Source of the DNA: Desulfohalobium retbaense DSM 5692
GTDB lineage: Bacteria > Desulfobacterota > Desulfovibrionia > Desulfovibrionales > Desulfohalobiaceae
Direction: 5' to 3'
DNA: 64,000 nt
Assembly (NCBI RefSeq): GCF_000024325.1
Contig: NC_013223.1
Location: 744,001 to 808,000 of the forward strand
Part shown: positions 41,269 to 53,610 of the stretch, in pieces
Layout of the letters: each line of letters opens with the position of its first letter
How positions within the stretch are numbered: position 1 is the stretch's first letter
The notes under the pieces: generated by a model
What the model was told of the DNA's origin: nothing
Seen by the model: only the letters and a program-made list of their open reading frames with translations
Database searches by the model: none
Translations under genes and position numbers: made by a program

Positions 41269-43122
41269 ATGTTCAAAAACGCGCGGCTTGGAGTTCGGAT
41301 CGGCAGCGGGTTTGCTGCTGTGCTGGTGGTTACCGTGTTGGTTGGTGTTGTGGGGTATGTGGGCATGCAGCGCATGTCCGGGGCCGTGGACCTGGCCAAT
41401 CGTTCGGAGGCGATTATCGCCGAAGTCCTGCAGGCCCGGGAGTTGGACCGGGAATACGCCCTGGAGCCGGACCGGGAGGTGGCTGACCGGGTCCTGGAAT
41501 TGTTGGACGAGGTACAGGGCGAGGCCAAAGCGCTGCAAACGGCGATGCCCTCTGCGGCCCAACAAGAGCGGATGGGGGCCATTCAGGAGGGCGCAACCGC
41601 CTACGAAACGGCCATGCAGACCTATATCCGCCTTTCCCGGGACAAGGCCGAGGTCCAGAAACGGATGGAAAAGGCGGCCGCAGCCATTGAGACCGCGGGC
41701 AACGACATGCTCGATTTCAGCCATTCCGGTGATGAGGGTGGCGCCGAGGAAGCCGGCCAGCCGATGATGCTCAACGCGGACATGGCCAACCGATTTATTC
41801 GCGTGATTCGTCTGGCTCGGGTCCGGGAGAAGACCTTTGCCATGACCGGGGACGAGACCGCAGCGCTGGAGGCCTCGGAAGCCATCGACAATATTTTGGT
41901 CTTCGGCGATGTCATGCAGGCCTCGACCCACGCCACGGAGGCCGAACTGGGCAAACGGGTCGTTGACGCGGCCGAGACCTACCAACAGGCCTTTGATACC
42001 TTTTTGACCCTGCGTCGTGAACAGCACGAGGCGGACACCGCCCTGCAGACCGCGGCCCAGAAGGTCCAGAACGCAGCGGCCAAAGCGCAGTCCGCGCACC
42101 AGGAAGCCGCGGCCGCCATTGTCGGGCAGGCCAATTGGCTCATGCTCGGTGGGGTCGGCGGGGCCGTGGGTGTCGGCGGGCTGCTGGCTTTTTTCCTGAC
42201 CATGGGCATCACCCGGCCCATGCGGCGACAATTCCGGCATCTCTTTGCCACCGCCGACCAGGTCAACGCGGCTTCGGATCAGATCGCCTCTTCAAGCCAG
42301 GACATCGCCGAAGGGACCAACGAGCAGGCCTCGAGCCTGGAAGAGAGTTCCTCCTCGCTGGAGCAGCTGACCTCGCAGACCCGGCAGAATGCGGACAATG
42401 CCAAGCAGGCTATCGACTCCAGAGACCAAGCCTACAATACCCTGCAGGAAGCCAAGTCCTCCATGCAACAGACCACCAAGGCCATGGAACGGATCGCCAA
42501 AAGCGGTGACGAGATCAGTAAGATCATCAAGACCATCGACGATATCGCCTTTCAGACCAACCTCCTGGCCCTGAATGCCGCCGTGGAGGCGGCCCGGGCC
42601 GGCGAAGCAGGCAAGGGCTTTGCCGTGGTTGCCGAAGAGGTCCGGAGTCTGGCCCAGCGCTCGGCCGAGGCGGCCCAGAATACCCAGAACCTGATTGAAT
42701 CCACGGTGGCTGAAATCCAGAGCGGCGCGCAGTTGGTGGAAACGACCCGGGCGGCCTTTGAGCGTACCGAAGCAGAAAACACAAAGGTCGGCGCCCTGGT
42801 CGATGAGATAGCGGCCGCTTCCGAAGAGCAGGCCCAAGGCCTCAATGAAATCAACAGCGCGGTGGCGGAGATGGACAAGGTCGTCCAGCACAACGCCTCC
42901 GGAGCAGAGGCCTCAGCCAGCGCGGCCCAGGAACTGGCCGCCCAGGCCGAGGAGATGGAGCGTGCTGTCCGTGCCTTGATGCGCTCTGTCGGCGCTTCGC
43001 TGGATGAGACGCACCAGCAGGCGGAGCAGGGAAGCGAAGCGGTGAGCCAGGGGCACCAGGGGCAGGCTGAACTCGCCCAGACGGCCCGGCAGGCCTTGGG
43101 CAGCGGGGACAACCAGCGCTGA
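41269..43122 (+). CDS. Methyl-accepting chemotaxis protein 1
   Basis: The 617-residue receptor has a first membrane helix at about 9-31, a periplasmic helical domain of about 250 residues that looks like a helical-bimodular type sensor (two long helical bundles with [21 protein letters not shown] and [19 protein letters not shown]), a second membrane helix near 286-310 and a long cytoplasmic signalling coiled coil. The hairpin tip is [47 protein letters not shown]. Glutamine/glutamate methylation sites are in the [12 protein letters not shown] and [11 protein letters not shown] regions. No classical HAMP is clear. Unlike the other two receptors it lacks the DFRDF tail. Confidence 0.92.
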   Translation: MFKNARLGVRIGSGFAAVLVVTVLVGVVGYVGMQRMSGAVDLANRSEAIIAEVLQARELDREYALEPDREVADRVLELLDEVQGEAKALQTAMPSAAQQERMGAIQEGATAYETAMQTYIRLSRDKAEVQKRMEKAAAAIETAGNDMLDFSHSGDEGGAEEAGQPMMLNADMANRFIRVIRLARVREKTFAMTGDETAALEASEAIDNILVFGDVMQASTHATEAELGKRVVDAAETYQQAFDTFLTLRREQHEADTALQTAAQKVQNAAAKAQSAHQEAAAAIVGQANWLMLGGVGGAVGVGGLLAFFLTMGITRPMRRQFRHLFATADQVNAASDQIASSSQDIAEGTNEQASSLEESSSSLEQLTSQTRQNADNAKQAIDSRDQAYNTLQEAKSSMQQTTKAMERIAKSGDEISKIIKTIDDIAFQTNLLALNAAVEAARAGEAGKGFAVVAEEVRSLAQRSAEAAQNTQNLIESTVAEIQSGAQLVETTRAAFERTEAENTKVGALVDEIAAASEEQAQGLNEINSAVAEMDKVVQHNASGAEASASAAQELAAQAEEMERAVRALMRSVGASLDETHQQAEQGSEAVSQGHQGQAELAQTARQALGSGDNQR

Positions 43123-43238
43123 GGCCCGCGTGTTGTGAAGCGGCTTGTGATGTTTTTTGACGAATGCAGGATACGAATCAATGGGACCGGGACCCGTTCC
43201 CGGCCAGACCCAAGACAGTGTGAGCAAGGAGTACAACT

Positions 43239-43748
43239 ATGAGCGTAGCCGACGCCCAAGTTCACGAAAAGGACATGAGCGCCTTGGCCGGGAAATATTT
43301 GACGTTTTTCCTCGGCGACGAGGAGTACGGCCTGGAAATCCTCAAGGTGCAGGAAATCATCGAGATGATGGAAATCACCCGGGTGCCGCGGGTCCCGGAT
43401 TACGTCCGGGGGGTAATCAACCTGCGAGGCAAGGTCATTCCTGTGGTCGACCTGCGGGCCAAATTCGGTCTGGAAAAGGCCGAGGAATCCCGCAAGACCT
43501 GCATCATTGTCGTCAAAGTCCAGCGCGGCGATTCCAGTGTGGTCATGGGCACCATTGTCGACGAAGTCTCGGAAGTGGTGGAGATCAGCCCTGAAGAGAT
43601 CGAACCGGCTCCGGCCTTCGGGACCCAAGTGGATACGACCTTTATCCTGGGCATGTGCAAGACAAACGATTCGTTCAAGATCTTGCTGGATATCGACAAA
43701 GTCCTCTCCGAAGGCGATGTGGAGGCATTGGCCCGGACTGCAAGCTGA
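43239..43748 (+). CDS. cheW: Chemotaxis adaptor CheW
   Basis: The 169-residue protein is a single CheW domain: KYLTFFLGDEEYGLEILKVQEIIEMMEITRVPRVPDYVRGVINLRGKVIPVVDLRAKFGL and ILGMCKTNDSFKILLDIDKVL. The VRGVINLRG loop that contacts receptor and kinase is intact. It couples the nearby MCPs to CheA. It has a good ribosome-binding site (AAGGAG). Confidence 0.95.
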   Translation: MSVADAQVHEKDMSALAGKYLTFFLGDEEYGLEILKVQEIIEMMEITRVPRVPDYVRGVINLRGKVIPVVDLRAKFGLEKAEESRKTCIIVVKVQRGDSSVVMGTIVDEVSEVVEISPEEIEPAPAFGTQVDTTFILGMCKTNDSFKILLDIDKVLSEGDVEALARTAS

Positions 43749-43884
43749 CTGCTGGATTTGAACTGGAAGAACGCGCCCAGGCGTTTTGAACGGTATGTGC
43801 AATATATGCCGTCGTGCAGTGCTGCGCACGGTACGAGGAAAACCGTTCAACGATTCCGGGTGGCTCGTTTGGGGAATTGGGGAA

Positions 43885-43920
43885 CGTGCCCGCCGGCCTG
43901 CCGACGGGCACGCTTCTTTC
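43885..43920 (+). terminator. Probable terminator after cheW
   Basis: CGTGCCCG and CGGGCACG form an eight-base-pair stem with a 12-base loop, followed by CTTCTTTC. It lies in the 338-base gap between cheW and MCP 2, which shows no gene. Confidence 0.6.
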
Positions 43921-44086
43921 TGGCAAGAAAATCCCTCCAGATGAGGGAGGCGATTGGGTGCTGGTGACGGGTCTGCGCCGCTGCCCGTTCACCAGAAAAC
44001 TCTCTCGCCCAATGGCAGCGGAGTTGGTGCCTGGCCCGCCAGCCAAGGTGAGGACGGGTCGTGAGGAACGTAGCAAAGGAGATACA

Positions 44087-46483
44087 ATGGCTTCATCGTG
44101 GACAGTCGGGCGTCGGGTAGGAACGGGGTTTGCCCTGGTACTGTGTGTCTTGGTCGCAGTGGTCGTAGTCACGCTGGGCGGCGTGAGTGACCTGGCCGAT
44201 GATTCCGAGCACGTCATCTATGGCAATCAATTGGATTGCCGGCTGGCGGAGGTCGAAGTCGCCCACTTGAGCTGGATCAACGGACTGAGCCGCTACCTCA
44301 ACGACGACCAGGTCACCAGTCTGGAGGTCGAGACCGATCCGAGCCAATGTGTTCTGGGCAGTTTTCTGACCAGTCCGGCCCGGAGGAAGGCCGAAGCCAA
44401 TGTCGAGGGACTGGCCGAGATCTTCACTGCCCTGGAAGGCCCCCATGCCAGACTCCACGAATCCGCTGCAGCCATAGCTGCGCATTTTCAGGCGGTGGAC
44501 ACCAATTTACCCGGCATCCTTGCGGCCAAGCGGGCTGAACACCTGCAATGGGCCAATACGATCCGTGACGGCTTCCTGGCCAATGCCGAGCAGATCGATG
44601 TCCAGACTGAGGCGAGCCAATGCGCGCTGGGACGCTGGATGGCCAGCGAGGAGGGGCAAACCGCTTTTGCCCAAGGCGACGCTGGTTTCCAAAAGCAGTG
44701 GGAAACGCTCCAGACGGCGCACACCAAGCTCCATGACAGCGCCCTGGAGGTGGTTCAGGCCTATCGCCAGATCCACCCCGGCCTGAAGAACCGGCTCCAG
44801 AATCTGATCGCCATCCACGACTCTTGGGGAACGAAAATCCAGAGCGCCTTGCTGACCCGGCAGGACACGCTCCGGGTCCATGTCCGAGGCTCGTCATGCC
44901 CGCTGACCCAGTTTCTGCGTTCCGACGAGGCAGAGGAATTGGCCAAGGTCTTTCCGGCCTTTGCCGAGGCGGCGCAGTCCATTGCCAAACCCCACGAGGA
45001 TCTGCATTCGGCTGTGGCCCGGATCGAATTTTTGATCAAACAGGATCGCGATGCGGCCTTTGACAAGGCCAAGACCATTTTTTCCGAGGAAGGGCGACCG
45101 GCCCTGAAAAACGTCCAGAGCGGGCTCAAAGAGGTCCTGGCTGTGGAAGAGGAATTGCTCGCCGGTCGGCAGCAGGCCCACGCTGTGTTCAAGGACCAGA
45201 CCCAGCCGCTGCTTGATGATGTCCTGGGCGGATTGCAACACCTGCAGGACAAGGCGGAAGCGGCCCTGGACGAGAAGCGTCAGGCCATGGAGATCTACGC
45301 CACCCAGACCGTGCCGGCACTGACCGAGGTTCGGGACCATCTCGATGAGGCCCAGTCCGTGGTCGGGGCGAGTGTTATCAGCGAAACCGCGCTCTTGGGC
45401 AAAGTGACCCAGCTCAAGACCACTGTCCTGGTCTTGGGGGGTGTCGGGATCCTGCTCGGGTGTCTCCTGGCCTTCTTCATCGCCCGGAGCATGATTCGGA
45501 TGCTGAAGCGGTTTGCGGCCAGTCTGTCCCAAAGTTCGGAGCACACTTCGGTCGCGGCCAAACAGGTGGCCTCGACGAGCCAGTCTCTGGCTGAAGGCTC
45601 GAACCAGCAGGCCTCGAGCCTGGAGGAAACCTCTTCCTCGTTGGAGGAAATGGCCTCCCAGACGAAACAGACCGCGGACAATGCGGACCAGGCCGACAAG
45701 GCCATGCGCGAGAGCGCTGGCGAGGTCGAAGGCGGCGTTCAGGCCATGGGGGAAATGTCCGCGGCTATTGATGAGATCAAGCAGTCCTCCAGCGAGACGT
45801 CGAAGATTATCAGGACCATCGACGATATCGCTTTTCAGACCAATCTCTTAGCCCTGAATGCGGCCGTGGAGGCGGCCCGGGCCGGCGAGGCCGGCAAGGG
45901 ATTCGCCGTGGTCGCTGAAGAAGTCCGCAGCCTGGCCCAGCGCTCGGCTGAGGCGGCCCAGAATACTTCAGCGCTGATCGAGCAGTCCCAGACCAGTGCC
46001 GAGAAGGGCGTGGCCATGGCCGAAGGGGTCGCGTCACGCCTGAGCCGTATCCAGGACAGCGTCAGCCAGGTCAAACACCTGGTCGCCGAGATCGCGGCCG
46101 CGTCCAAGGAGCAGTCGCAAGGCATCGAGCAGGTCAATACTGCCGTGGCCGAGATGGACAAGGTCATCCAGCACACGGCCGCGGATGCCGAACAATCGGC
46201 CAGTGCCTCGGAGCAATTGACTTCACAGGCCGAAGAATTGACGCAGATGGTGACCGAACTCTCGGCCTTTATCGGCGGTAACCTGGATGCTGGGCAAGGC
46301 CGGGACTCGGCTGCCGCTCTGGACCGGGGCGACAGGGAGGCACAATCCCCGGCACAGGCCACAGCGAGCAGCACCAGGAGGTCGCAACACTCACGGGCCT
46401 CAAGTAACCACGCCCCCGGAGAACACGACCAGGATCCCGAAGAGATCATCCCCTTGGACGATCAGGATTTCCGGGATTTTTAA
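44087..46483 (+). CDS. Methyl-accepting chemotaxis protein 2 with three zinc-binding (CZB-like) domains
   Basis: The 798-residue receptor has a membrane helix at about 12-31 and then, in the region before the second membrane helix (near 455-475), three tandem segments with the CZB pattern His...Cys...HxxxH: H60-C88-H120/H124, H152-C179-H212/H216 and H244-C271-H303/H307. The spacings are almost equal, so they are three domain copies. CZB domains bind zinc and sense oxidants such as hypochlorite; usually there is one, cytoplasmic. The signalling hairpin ([37 protein letters not shown]) is complete. The end [12 protein letters not shown] has an aromatic-x-x-aromatic tail that fits a CheR/CheB tether. 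ATG 44087 follows AAAGGAG; the frame is open further up but without signal. Confidence 0.9.
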   Translation: MASSWTVGRRVGTGFALVLCVLVAVVVVTLGGVSDLADDSEHVIYGNQLDCRLAEVEVAHLSWINGLSRYLNDDQVTSLEVETDPSQCVLGSFLTSPARRKAEANVEGLAEIFTALEGPHARLHESAAAIAAHFQAVDTNLPGILAAKRAEHLQWANTIRDGFLANAEQIDVQTEASQCALGRWMASEEGQTAFAQGDAGFQKQWETLQTAHTKLHDSALEVVQAYRQIHPGLKNRLQNLIAIHDSWGTKIQSALLTRQDTLRVHVRGSSCPLTQFLRSDEAEELAKVFPAFAEAAQSIAKPHEDLHSAVARIEFLIKQDRDAAFDKAKTIFSEEGRPALKNVQSGLKEVLAVEEELLAGRQQAHAVFKDQTQPLLDDVLGGLQHLQDKAEAALDEKRQAMEIYATQTVPALTEVRDHLDEAQSVVGASVISETALLGKVTQLKTTVLVLGGVGILLGCLLAFFIARSMIRMLKRFAASLSQSSEHTSVAAKQVASTSQSLAEGSNQQASSLEETSSSLEEMASQTKQTADNADQADKAMRESAGEVEGGVQAMGEMSAAIDEIKQSSSETSKIIRTIDDIAFQTNLLALNAAVEAARAGEAGKGFAVVAEEVRSLAQRSAEAAQNTSALIEQSQTSAEKGVAMAEGVASRLSRIQDSVSQVKHLVAEIAAASKEQSQGIEQVNTAVAEMDKVIQHTAADAEQSASASEQLTSQAEELTQMVTELSAFIGGNLDAGQGRDSAAALDRGDREAQSPAQATASSTRRSQHSRASSNHAPGEHDQDPEEIIPLDDQDFRDF

Positions 46484-46561
46484 CCTATACAAGGACAGCG
46501 TCGCCTGAGTGTTTCGGACACGGACGCGTTTTTTGCTGATGCCAAACCCTGGAGGATACCT

Positions 46562-48589
46562 ATGGGTACGACACGATTGAAAATCGAGTACCGCCTTTTG
46601 TTGCCCGTTGTCCTCATCAGTTTTCTGTTTGCCGTGGCGCTGTATGTGGGGGGTGACAGGCTGGTCAACCAGCTCATTTCCACTGCCCTTGACACGCGAA
46701 TAGAAAACAAAATCGACGCGATCCGTGCCGCTGAAACCGACCGGGGGGCGAATATGCTCGCCCGGGCGGCGCTTTTCAGTCAGGCGGACCCTGTCCAGAA
46801 GGCCTATGAAAAGGCTCACGGCGGGGACATCAATACGGCGGAAAGCCCTTCGCTGGATGCGGCCCGCTCCGTACTCCGGGAGGAGATGGCCTCTTTTCGC
46901 AAGGGGTATCTGGAGGTGACCGGAGCGGAGCGGTTCCGGATCCACTTCCATCTCCGCTCAGCGCGCAGTCTGCTCCGGCTCTGGAAGCCGGAGCAGTCCG
47001 TGAGCGATGATTTGAGCGGGTTTCGCAACACCGTCCTGGATATCAGCCGGGGAAGCCATGAGCCGATTTCGGGGATCGAGATCGGGCGCGGCGGTTTCGC
47101 GATTCGGGGCATTGCCCCAATCCAATCGGACAGCGGCGGATATCGGGGCTCGGTGGAAGTCCTCTCCAGCTACGACCCCTTGGTGCAGTCCATGGCCACG
47201 GAAAACGAATACATCGCCGTGTACATGAACAAGGAATATCTGCCCACGGCGCACAAACTCCAGGACCGCCAAGCCCACCCCATTGAAGGGGGCGAGTTTG
47301 TCTTTGTCTCCTCCACGGAAAAACCGGTCACCGACTCCCTGGTCACCCCGGATCTCCTGAGCCAGGGCGCCCAGGGGGCGAATCAGGCCCGGAACGGAGA
47401 TTACGCCATCTCCACGTTTCCGATTCAGGACTACAGTGGAAAACAGATCGGGGTCATGCTGCTCGGCGTCGATGCCGGTGGATTGTATGCCACATTAGAG
47501 ACGATGCACATGGCGCTTGTGGGTGTCTGTGTGGCCTTTGTCCTTGGTGTCAGCGGATTTCTGTTCTGGCGGTTGTGCGTGGCCTGTGCTCCGCTGCGCC
47601 GGGTCATCGGCGGGATGGGGCAGACCTCCCAAGTCCTGAAGGACACGAGCGGACATCTGACCACGGCCAGCCAGTCGCAGGCCGAAAAAGCCAACGAACA
47701 GGCGGCGAGCCTGGAGGAATCGTCCTCGTCCCTGGAAGAAATGGCCTCGCAAACGCGGGCGAACGCGGACAATGCCGATCAGGCGGACAAGGCGATGCGT
47801 GAAAGCGCCGACGAGGTCAACGGCGGGGTCCAGGCCATGGAGGAGATGTCCTCGGCCATTGATGAGATCAAACAGTCGGCCAGTGAAACCTCGAAGATCA
47901 TCAAAACCATCGACGACATCGCCTTTCAGACCAATCTCTTGGCCCTGAACGCGGCCGTGGAAGCGGCCCGGGCCGGTGATGCGGGGAAAGGGTTTGCGGT
48001 GGTTGCCGAAGAGGTCCGCAGCCTGGCTCAACGCTCGGCTGAGGCGGCCCAGAACACTTCAGCCCTGATCGAACAATCGCAGAACAGCGCCAACAAGGGC
48101 GTCAATATGGCCGAAGGCGTTGCTGAACGGCTGGGGCGGATCCAGGAGAGTGTGAGCAAGGTCAACGCCTTGGTCGCCGAGATCGCAGCCGCGTCCAAGG
48201 AGCAGTCGCAGGGCATTGATCAGGTCAATACCGCTGTCTCCGAAATGGACAAGGTCGTTCAGGACACGGCGGCGGATTCTGAAGAGGCCGCGGGAGATGC
48301 TGAAGAACTTTCCGCCCGGGCCGTGGAACTCGACCGGATGGTCAGCGAACTCACGGTGATTGTGGGGGGCGCGCTCCAGGAGCACCAACACCAGGGTGCC
48401 ACTGCAAAAACGGCGGGGCGTAAAGATTCGGGACAGACCTCCCAGAAGAAATCCGCCGGAGCAGGGACGTCGAAAACCGGTTCAGGAAAACAGCGCCCCG
48501 CTGCACGGAGTCAAAACGTGCAGCGGAGCGAAAAAACGAATCCCGAAGATATCATCCCCTTGGACGATCAGGATTTCCGGGATTTTTAA
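46562..48589 (+). CDS. Methyl-accepting chemotaxis protein 3 (double-Cache-type sensor)
   Basis: The 675-residue receptor has a membrane helix at about 12-32, a periplasmic sensor of about 280 residues of the Cache type ([78 protein letters not shown]-like end), a second membrane helix near 315-337 and the cytoplasmic signalling domain with the conserved hairpin. It ends [12 protein letters not shown] like MCP 2. The ligand cannot be predicted. It lies 79 bases after MCP 2, and the last 16 residues are nearly identical. Confidence 0.92.
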   Translation: MGTTRLKIEYRLLLPVVLISFLFAVALYVGGDRLVNQLISTALDTRIENKIDAIRAAETDRGANMLARAALFSQADPVQKAYEKAHGGDINTAESPSLDAARSVLREEMASFRKGYLEVTGAERFRIHFHLRSARSLLRLWKPEQSVSDDLSGFRNTVLDISRGSHEPISGIEIGRGGFAIRGIAPIQSDSGGYRGSVEVLSSYDPLVQSMATENEYIAVYMNKEYLPTAHKLQDRQAHPIEGGEFVFVSSTEKPVTDSLVTPDLLSQGAQGANQARNGDYAISTFPIQDYSGKQIGVMLLGVDAGGLYATLETMHMALVGVCVAFVLGVSGFLFWRLCVACAPLRRVIGGMGQTSQVLKDTSGHLTTASQSQAEKANEQAASLEESSSSLEEMASQTRANADNADQADKAMRESADEVNGGVQAMEEMSSAIDEIKQSASETSKIIKTIDDIAFQTNLLALNAAVEAARAGDAGKGFAVVAEEVRSLAQRSAEAAQNTSALIEQSQNSANKGVNMAEGVAERLGRIQESVSKVNALVAEIAAASKEQSQGIDQVNTAVSEMDKVVQDTAADSEEAAGDAEELSARAVELDRMVSELTVIVGGALQEHQHQGATAKTAGRKDSGQTSQKKSAGAGTSKTGSGKQRPAARSQNVQRSEKTNPEDIIPLDDQDFRDF

Positions 48590-48613
48590 ATCCAGACCAG
48601 AACAGCTATCCCT

Positions 48614-48645
48614 CCGGGATGGCCCCGCTTTCGGGGCCGTCCCGG
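48614..48645 (+). promoter_or_regulatory. Strong hairpin just before cheR
   Basis: CCGGGA-T-GGCCCCG and CGGGGCC-G-TCCCGG pair over 13 base pairs around CTTT, with no T run after it. It ends 13 bases before the GTG start of cheR and may restrain cheR translation or protect the upstream mRNA. Confidence 0.55.
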
Positions 48646-48658
48646 ATCAGGTGCCATT

Positions 48659-49474
48659 GTGACAGCCAATATCGATACCGCTACTTTTGAGCAATTCGTC
48701 AATCTCATCTACCAGCGCGCCGGGATTAAACTGGGGCCGCACAAACGGGCCCTGGTCTCTTCGCGGCTTGGCAAGCGGATGCGGGTGCTGGGCATCAGCG
48801 ATTACGACCAGTATTTCGATATTGTCCAAAACGACAGCACAGAGTCGGAATTGGTGGCGCTATTGGACGCCATTTCCACGAATGTGACCCATTTTTACCG
48901 CGAAGAGCGCCATTTCGACGTTCTGGCCGATCTGGTGCGCAACTGGGAGCAGGCCGGTCAGCGCCGCTTCCGCCTCTGGTGCGCCGCCGCCTCCACCGGC
49001 GAGGAACCCTACACCATCGGTATCACTCTGGCTGAAACCCTGCAGTCGCTCCAGGACACCAAGATCCTGGCCACGGATATCTCGACCAAAGTCCTGGAGA
49101 CCGCACGGCGCGGTGTCTACGACCAGCAGCGGGTCTCGAAGATTCCGCCCAAGATGCGGAGCAAATATTTTTCTTCGCTGCGGCAAAGCGACGGCACCGC
49201 TTTTCAGGTGGCCCCCCGGATCAAGGAGATGATCACCTTCGCCCGGCTCAATCTGGCCGAACCCCCGTTTCCCATGCGTGGGCCACTGGATGTGATTTTT
49301 TGCCGTAATGTTATGATTTATTTCGATAATCCTGTGCGGAAAAGGCTTTTGGATGAAATGTATCGCTTGCTCAAACCGGGCGGATATCTCATGGTCGGCC
49401 ATGCCGAAAGCCTTTCCGGGCTCTTGAGTGAGTTTCAAAGCGTGGCCCCGTCGATCTATACCAAACCGGGATGA
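48659..49474 (+). CDS. cheR: Chemotaxis protein methyltransferase CheR
   Basis: The 271-residue enzyme methylates receptor glutamates with S-adenosylmethionine. It has the helical N domain (FEQFVNLIYQRAGIKLGPHKRALVSSRLGKRMR), the NVTHFYREERHF motif, the SAM-binding WCAAASTGEEPYTIGI and ATDISTKVLETARRGVY motifs and the DVIFCRNVMIYFDNP end motif. The start is GTG 48659. A CheR of this size may bind the DFRDF tails of MCP 2 and 3, though the beta-subdomain residues cannot be judged by eye. Confidence 0.93.
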   Translation: MTANIDTATFEQFVNLIYQRAGIKLGPHKRALVSSRLGKRMRVLGISDYDQYFDIVQNDSTESELVALLDAISTNVTHFYREERHFDVLADLVRNWEQAGQRRFRLWCAAASTGEEPYTIGITLAETLQSLQDTKILATDISTKVLETARRGVYDQQRVSKIPPKMRSKYFSSLRQSDGTAFQVAPRIKEMITFARLNLAEPPFPMRGPLDVIFCRNVMIYFDNPVRKRLLDEMYRLLKPGGYLMVGHAESLSGLLSEFQSVAPSIYTKPG

Positions 49475-49653
49475 TGCTCGGGGATGAGGGACCGGTCCTG
49501 GACCCATGGACCGGTTCGCAGAATGGACGGTCATGGCTGCAGGTCCTGGTTTGAGGGAAGACGCTGGCCGTTCAGGCCGGCACAATCATACAAGCCAAGC
49601 GGAATTGCCCCGGCAACTCCGAAGCGAATACAGGTGAAACAACAGGGTCAAGT

Positions 49654-50145
49654 ATGCCCCAAGTGGTAGTTGATATAGCGCAGATGCAGGTGACGGAGAA
49701 TCCTGCCGATGTCCTGGTGACCTACTCTCTGGGATCCTGCCTCGGAATAACGGTCTATGATCCCCAGATCCAGGTTGCCGGCATGGTCCATTGTATGCTT
49801 CCGCTGTCCAAGGTGGACCCGAGCAAAGCCAAGGCCAGGCCGGGCATGTTTGTTGATACCGGCGTCTCGCTTTTGTTGACGACCCTGTTCAAAATGGGGG
49901 CCCGGAAGTCTCGGATCGTGATCAATGTCGCCGGTGGGGCCCATGTGCTCAATAACGAGAACAATATGTTCAAGATCGGGGAGCGCAATTTTACGGTCAT
50001 GCGCAAGATCTTATGGAAAAACGGACTCTTGATGCACGTCTCGGATGTCGGGGGGACCAATTCCCGGACCATCCGGCTACACAACGACAGCGGCTGTTTC
50101 GTGATCAAGACGCAGGGCAAGGAAACGGAATACGGTTTGCCGTAG
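49654..50145 (+). CDS. cheD: Chemoreceptor glutamine deamidase CheD (copy 1)
   Basis: The 163-residue protein has the CheD active-site residues C29 in TYSLGSCLGITVYD and H46 in AGMVHCMLP, plus the VNVAGGAHVLN and DVGGTNSRTIRL motifs. CheD deamidates receptor glutamines and in other bacteria binds CheC to adjust phosphatase activity. It lies 179 bases after cheR; no ORF of note lies between. A second CheD is at 54191. Confidence 0.93.
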   Translation: MPQVVVDIAQMQVTENPADVLVTYSLGSCLGITVYDPQIQVAGMVHCMLPLSKVDPSKAKARPGMFVDTGVSLLLTTLFKMGARKSRIVINVAGGAHVLNNENNMFKIGERNFTVMRKILWKNGLLMHVSDVGGTNSRTIRLHNDSGCFVIKTQGKETEYGLP

Positions 50146-50244
50146 CTGAGGCACAGCTCCGGGTTGCGACCAAGCGGGCAGGAATGGCCGGACCTGTGAC
50201 AAGGGCCGGTGTTCACGATCCGGGAGTGAAGAGAAGGAAAGGAT

Positions 50245-50630
50245 ATGGGATACGAAGTACTCGTCGTTGACGACTCCATGATCATCAGGAGCATGGTCGC
50301 CAAGACGCTGCGCATGTCCGGCCTGAAGCTGGGCACCATTTTGTTTGCCACCAACGGTCAGGAAGGACTGGACCAGTTGCGCAACAACCAGGTGGACATC
50401 GTCTTTGCGGACATCAACATGCCGGTCATGGACGGGGTGGAGATGGTCAATGCCATGGCCGAAGAAGGGTTCCTGGAGCGGGTGCCGGTGGTCATCGTGT
50501 CCACGGAACGCAGCACGACCCGCATCGAGGCCCTGAAGGCCAAGGGGGTCAATGCCTATCTCCAAAAGCCGTTTATGCCTGAGCAATTCAAGGAAACCGT
50601 TGACCGGCTCTTGCCCGGGAAGGAGGCGAC

Positions 50631-50634
<4 letters not shown>
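50245..50634 (+). CDS. CheY-type response regulator
   Basis: The 129-residue receiver has the acidic pair in VLVVDDSMIIRSM, D56 in IVFADINMPVMDG, T87 in VIVSTERS and K108 in YLQKPF. It is followed with a four-base overlap by a CheX-like gene, so the pair likely forms a regulator and its phosphatase, like cheY-cheX at 33 kb. Whether it acts on the motor or elsewhere is open. Confidence 0.9.
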
Positions 50635-52129
<1,495 letters not shown>

Positions 52130-52294
52130 CAGGATCGCGTCTATACGAGGATATGCGGCCGACATTCCCGTTCAGGCGTATGGCCCGAGACGCGGGTTTG
52201 TGGGCCGCCAGGACGGTTTTCAAGCCTGGGACCCTCGCGTACTTGGTCCCGGACCCTGAAAATTTTTTGACCATTGACTCCAGGGAGGCCAGCT

Positions 52295-52591
52295 ATGCCC
52301 ACGAACGCTGTTGTTGATATCCCGGAAATCGGCGAAGTATCCCTGACCGGGATCGTCAACCGGAACGAGCGGCGCGTCAGGGAGCAGTTGCCGCGCATTC
52401 TCAGTGAATACGAGGAATTTCCGCTTGACCGGCTCGCGGTGCAGGATGTCTATGCCCTGACCTTGAACTCTCTGTCTCCTCGGTATACGCAAGCCTTTTC
52501 CATCGTGCTCAAGGAACCTATTCAGGATGCCGAAATCGAGGAAGCGCTTCGAGCTGCCATCGACAAGGTCATTGCCTCCCCCAAACGCTAA
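52295..52591 (+). CDS. ComFB family protein
   Basis: The 98-residue protein matches the late-competence ComFB family: NRNERRVREQLPRILSEYEEFPLDRLAVQDVYALTLNSLSPRYTQAFSIVLKEPIQDAEIEEALRAAIDKVI. ComFB-domain proteins have recently been reported as cyclic-di-nucleotide receptors in cyanobacteria, so a link between second messengers and the chemotaxis cluster is possible here, but this is inference. ATG 52295 follows AGGGAGG; a TTG at 52274 is less likely. Confidence 0.82.
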   Translation: MPTNAVVDIPEIGEVSLTGIVNRNERRVREQLPRILSEYEEFPLDRLAVQDVYALTLNSLSPRYTQAFSIVLKEPIQDAEIEEALRAAIDKVIASPKR

Positions 52592-52609
52592 GCAAGATGG
52601 TGCCCGTGT

Positions 52610-53536
52610 ATGACACCCTCCGGTACTCGCTCCCAGGAAGATATGTTCAACCAAGCCGCCCAGACAGCTGACAGTGAGCGGTTTTGGAAACGCCTGGCGC
52701 GAATCGATCAATTGCCGACACTGCCCCTTATTGTGCAGCGTTTGCGCGATGCCGTGGAGAACCCCGCTTCAGATGCGCGGACGATTGCCGATCTTATTGA
52801 GAATGATCCGGCGATCATGGCCCGGATGATGAAGGTGGTGAATTCTGCTTTTTATCGGGGGTTTGGAGAAATCACTTCCCTTCAGGACGCGGTGGTCCGG
52901 CTGGGGATGCACACCGTTTTTAATATTGCGGTGTCCACCTCGGTCTTTTCAACCTTCCCGCCCAGGGAGGGAGTCGAATTCAACCGCTTCGCCTTCTGGA
53001 AACATTCCATTCAGGTGGCTGTGGGCACTGAGGTCCTGTCCAGCCATCTCGGGGTGCAGGACCGGAAGAATCTGCGGCGCGACGTGCTCCACCTGACCGG
53101 CTTGCTCCATGATATGGGCAAGATTATTTTCGAACAGTATTTCCATGATGAATTCACCGAGGCCTTGTTACTGAGCCGGCAGCAGGACATGCCCCTGCAC
53201 AGGGCCGAACGCCAGGTGATCGGGGCCGACCACGGCGCGGTGGGGGCCTGGCTTGGTGAACATTGGCAACTTCCGGCCGAGGTCTGGCACGCCATCCGCT
53301 GGCACCATGCCCCGGAGCAGACGCAGAGCACCCCGTATACGCTTCTCGGTTTGACCGCGGCTTCGAACGAAATCGTCAATTTCGGCGGCCTGAGTAGCGG
53401 CGGGGATATCAAGCCCGGCACGGTGTCCCACTCCGAGCGGCTCGGCCTCAACGAAGAAGATTGTCTTGCCCTGGCCGAGGCGATAGGCAGTGCCGCAGAG
53501 AAATCGTTTTTGATGCAGGAATTGCTTGACGAGTGA
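52610..53536 (+). CDS. HDOD domain protein 1
   Basis: The 308-residue protein is a HDOD (HD-related output) domain: LPTLPLIVQRLRDAVENPASDARTIADLIENDPAIMARMMKVVNSAFY, LQDAVVRLGMHTVFNIAVST and LTGLLHDMGKIIFEQYF with the HD pair kept, then GADHGAVGAWLGEHWQLPAEVWHAIRWHH. Such proteins are regulators whose catalytic activity is usually lost; in several bacteria they tune motility and c-di-GMP. It follows the ComFB gene closely. Confidence 0.87.
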   Translation: MTPSGTRSQEDMFNQAAQTADSERFWKRLARIDQLPTLPLIVQRLRDAVENPASDARTIADLIENDPAIMARMMKVVNSAFYRGFGEITSLQDAVVRLGMHTVFNIAVSTSVFSTFPPREGVEFNRFAFWKHSIQVAVGTEVLSSHLGVQDRKNLRRDVLHLTGLLHDMGKIIFEQYFHDEFTEALLLSRQQDMPLHRAERQVIGADHGAVGAWLGEHWQLPAEVWHAIRWHHAPEQTQSTPYTLLGLTAASNEIVNFGGLSSGGDIKPGTVSHSERLGLNEEDCLALAEAIGSAAEKSFLMQELLDE

Positions 53537-53610
53537 GCGGATGACCGGAGGGTGGTCGAGTGGTGGTCCCGGCCGCCATTCCGAGCACCAGGAGGAACAG
53601 GCGCACGGCC

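Noticed and set aside
41164-42240. 358-codon minus-strand frame opposite MCP 1
   Set aside because: Shadow of the receptor gene; composition is typical of antisense GC-rich DNA.
42552-43850. 432-codon minus-strand frame across MCP 1 and cheW
   Set aside because: It spans two real plus-strand genes and shows no domain; shadow frame.
46520-46545. Possible sigma-54 promoter before MCP 3 (GGACGCGTTTTTTGC)
   Set aside because: The spacing between GG and GC is 11 rather than 10 bases, and the TGGCA part is poor.
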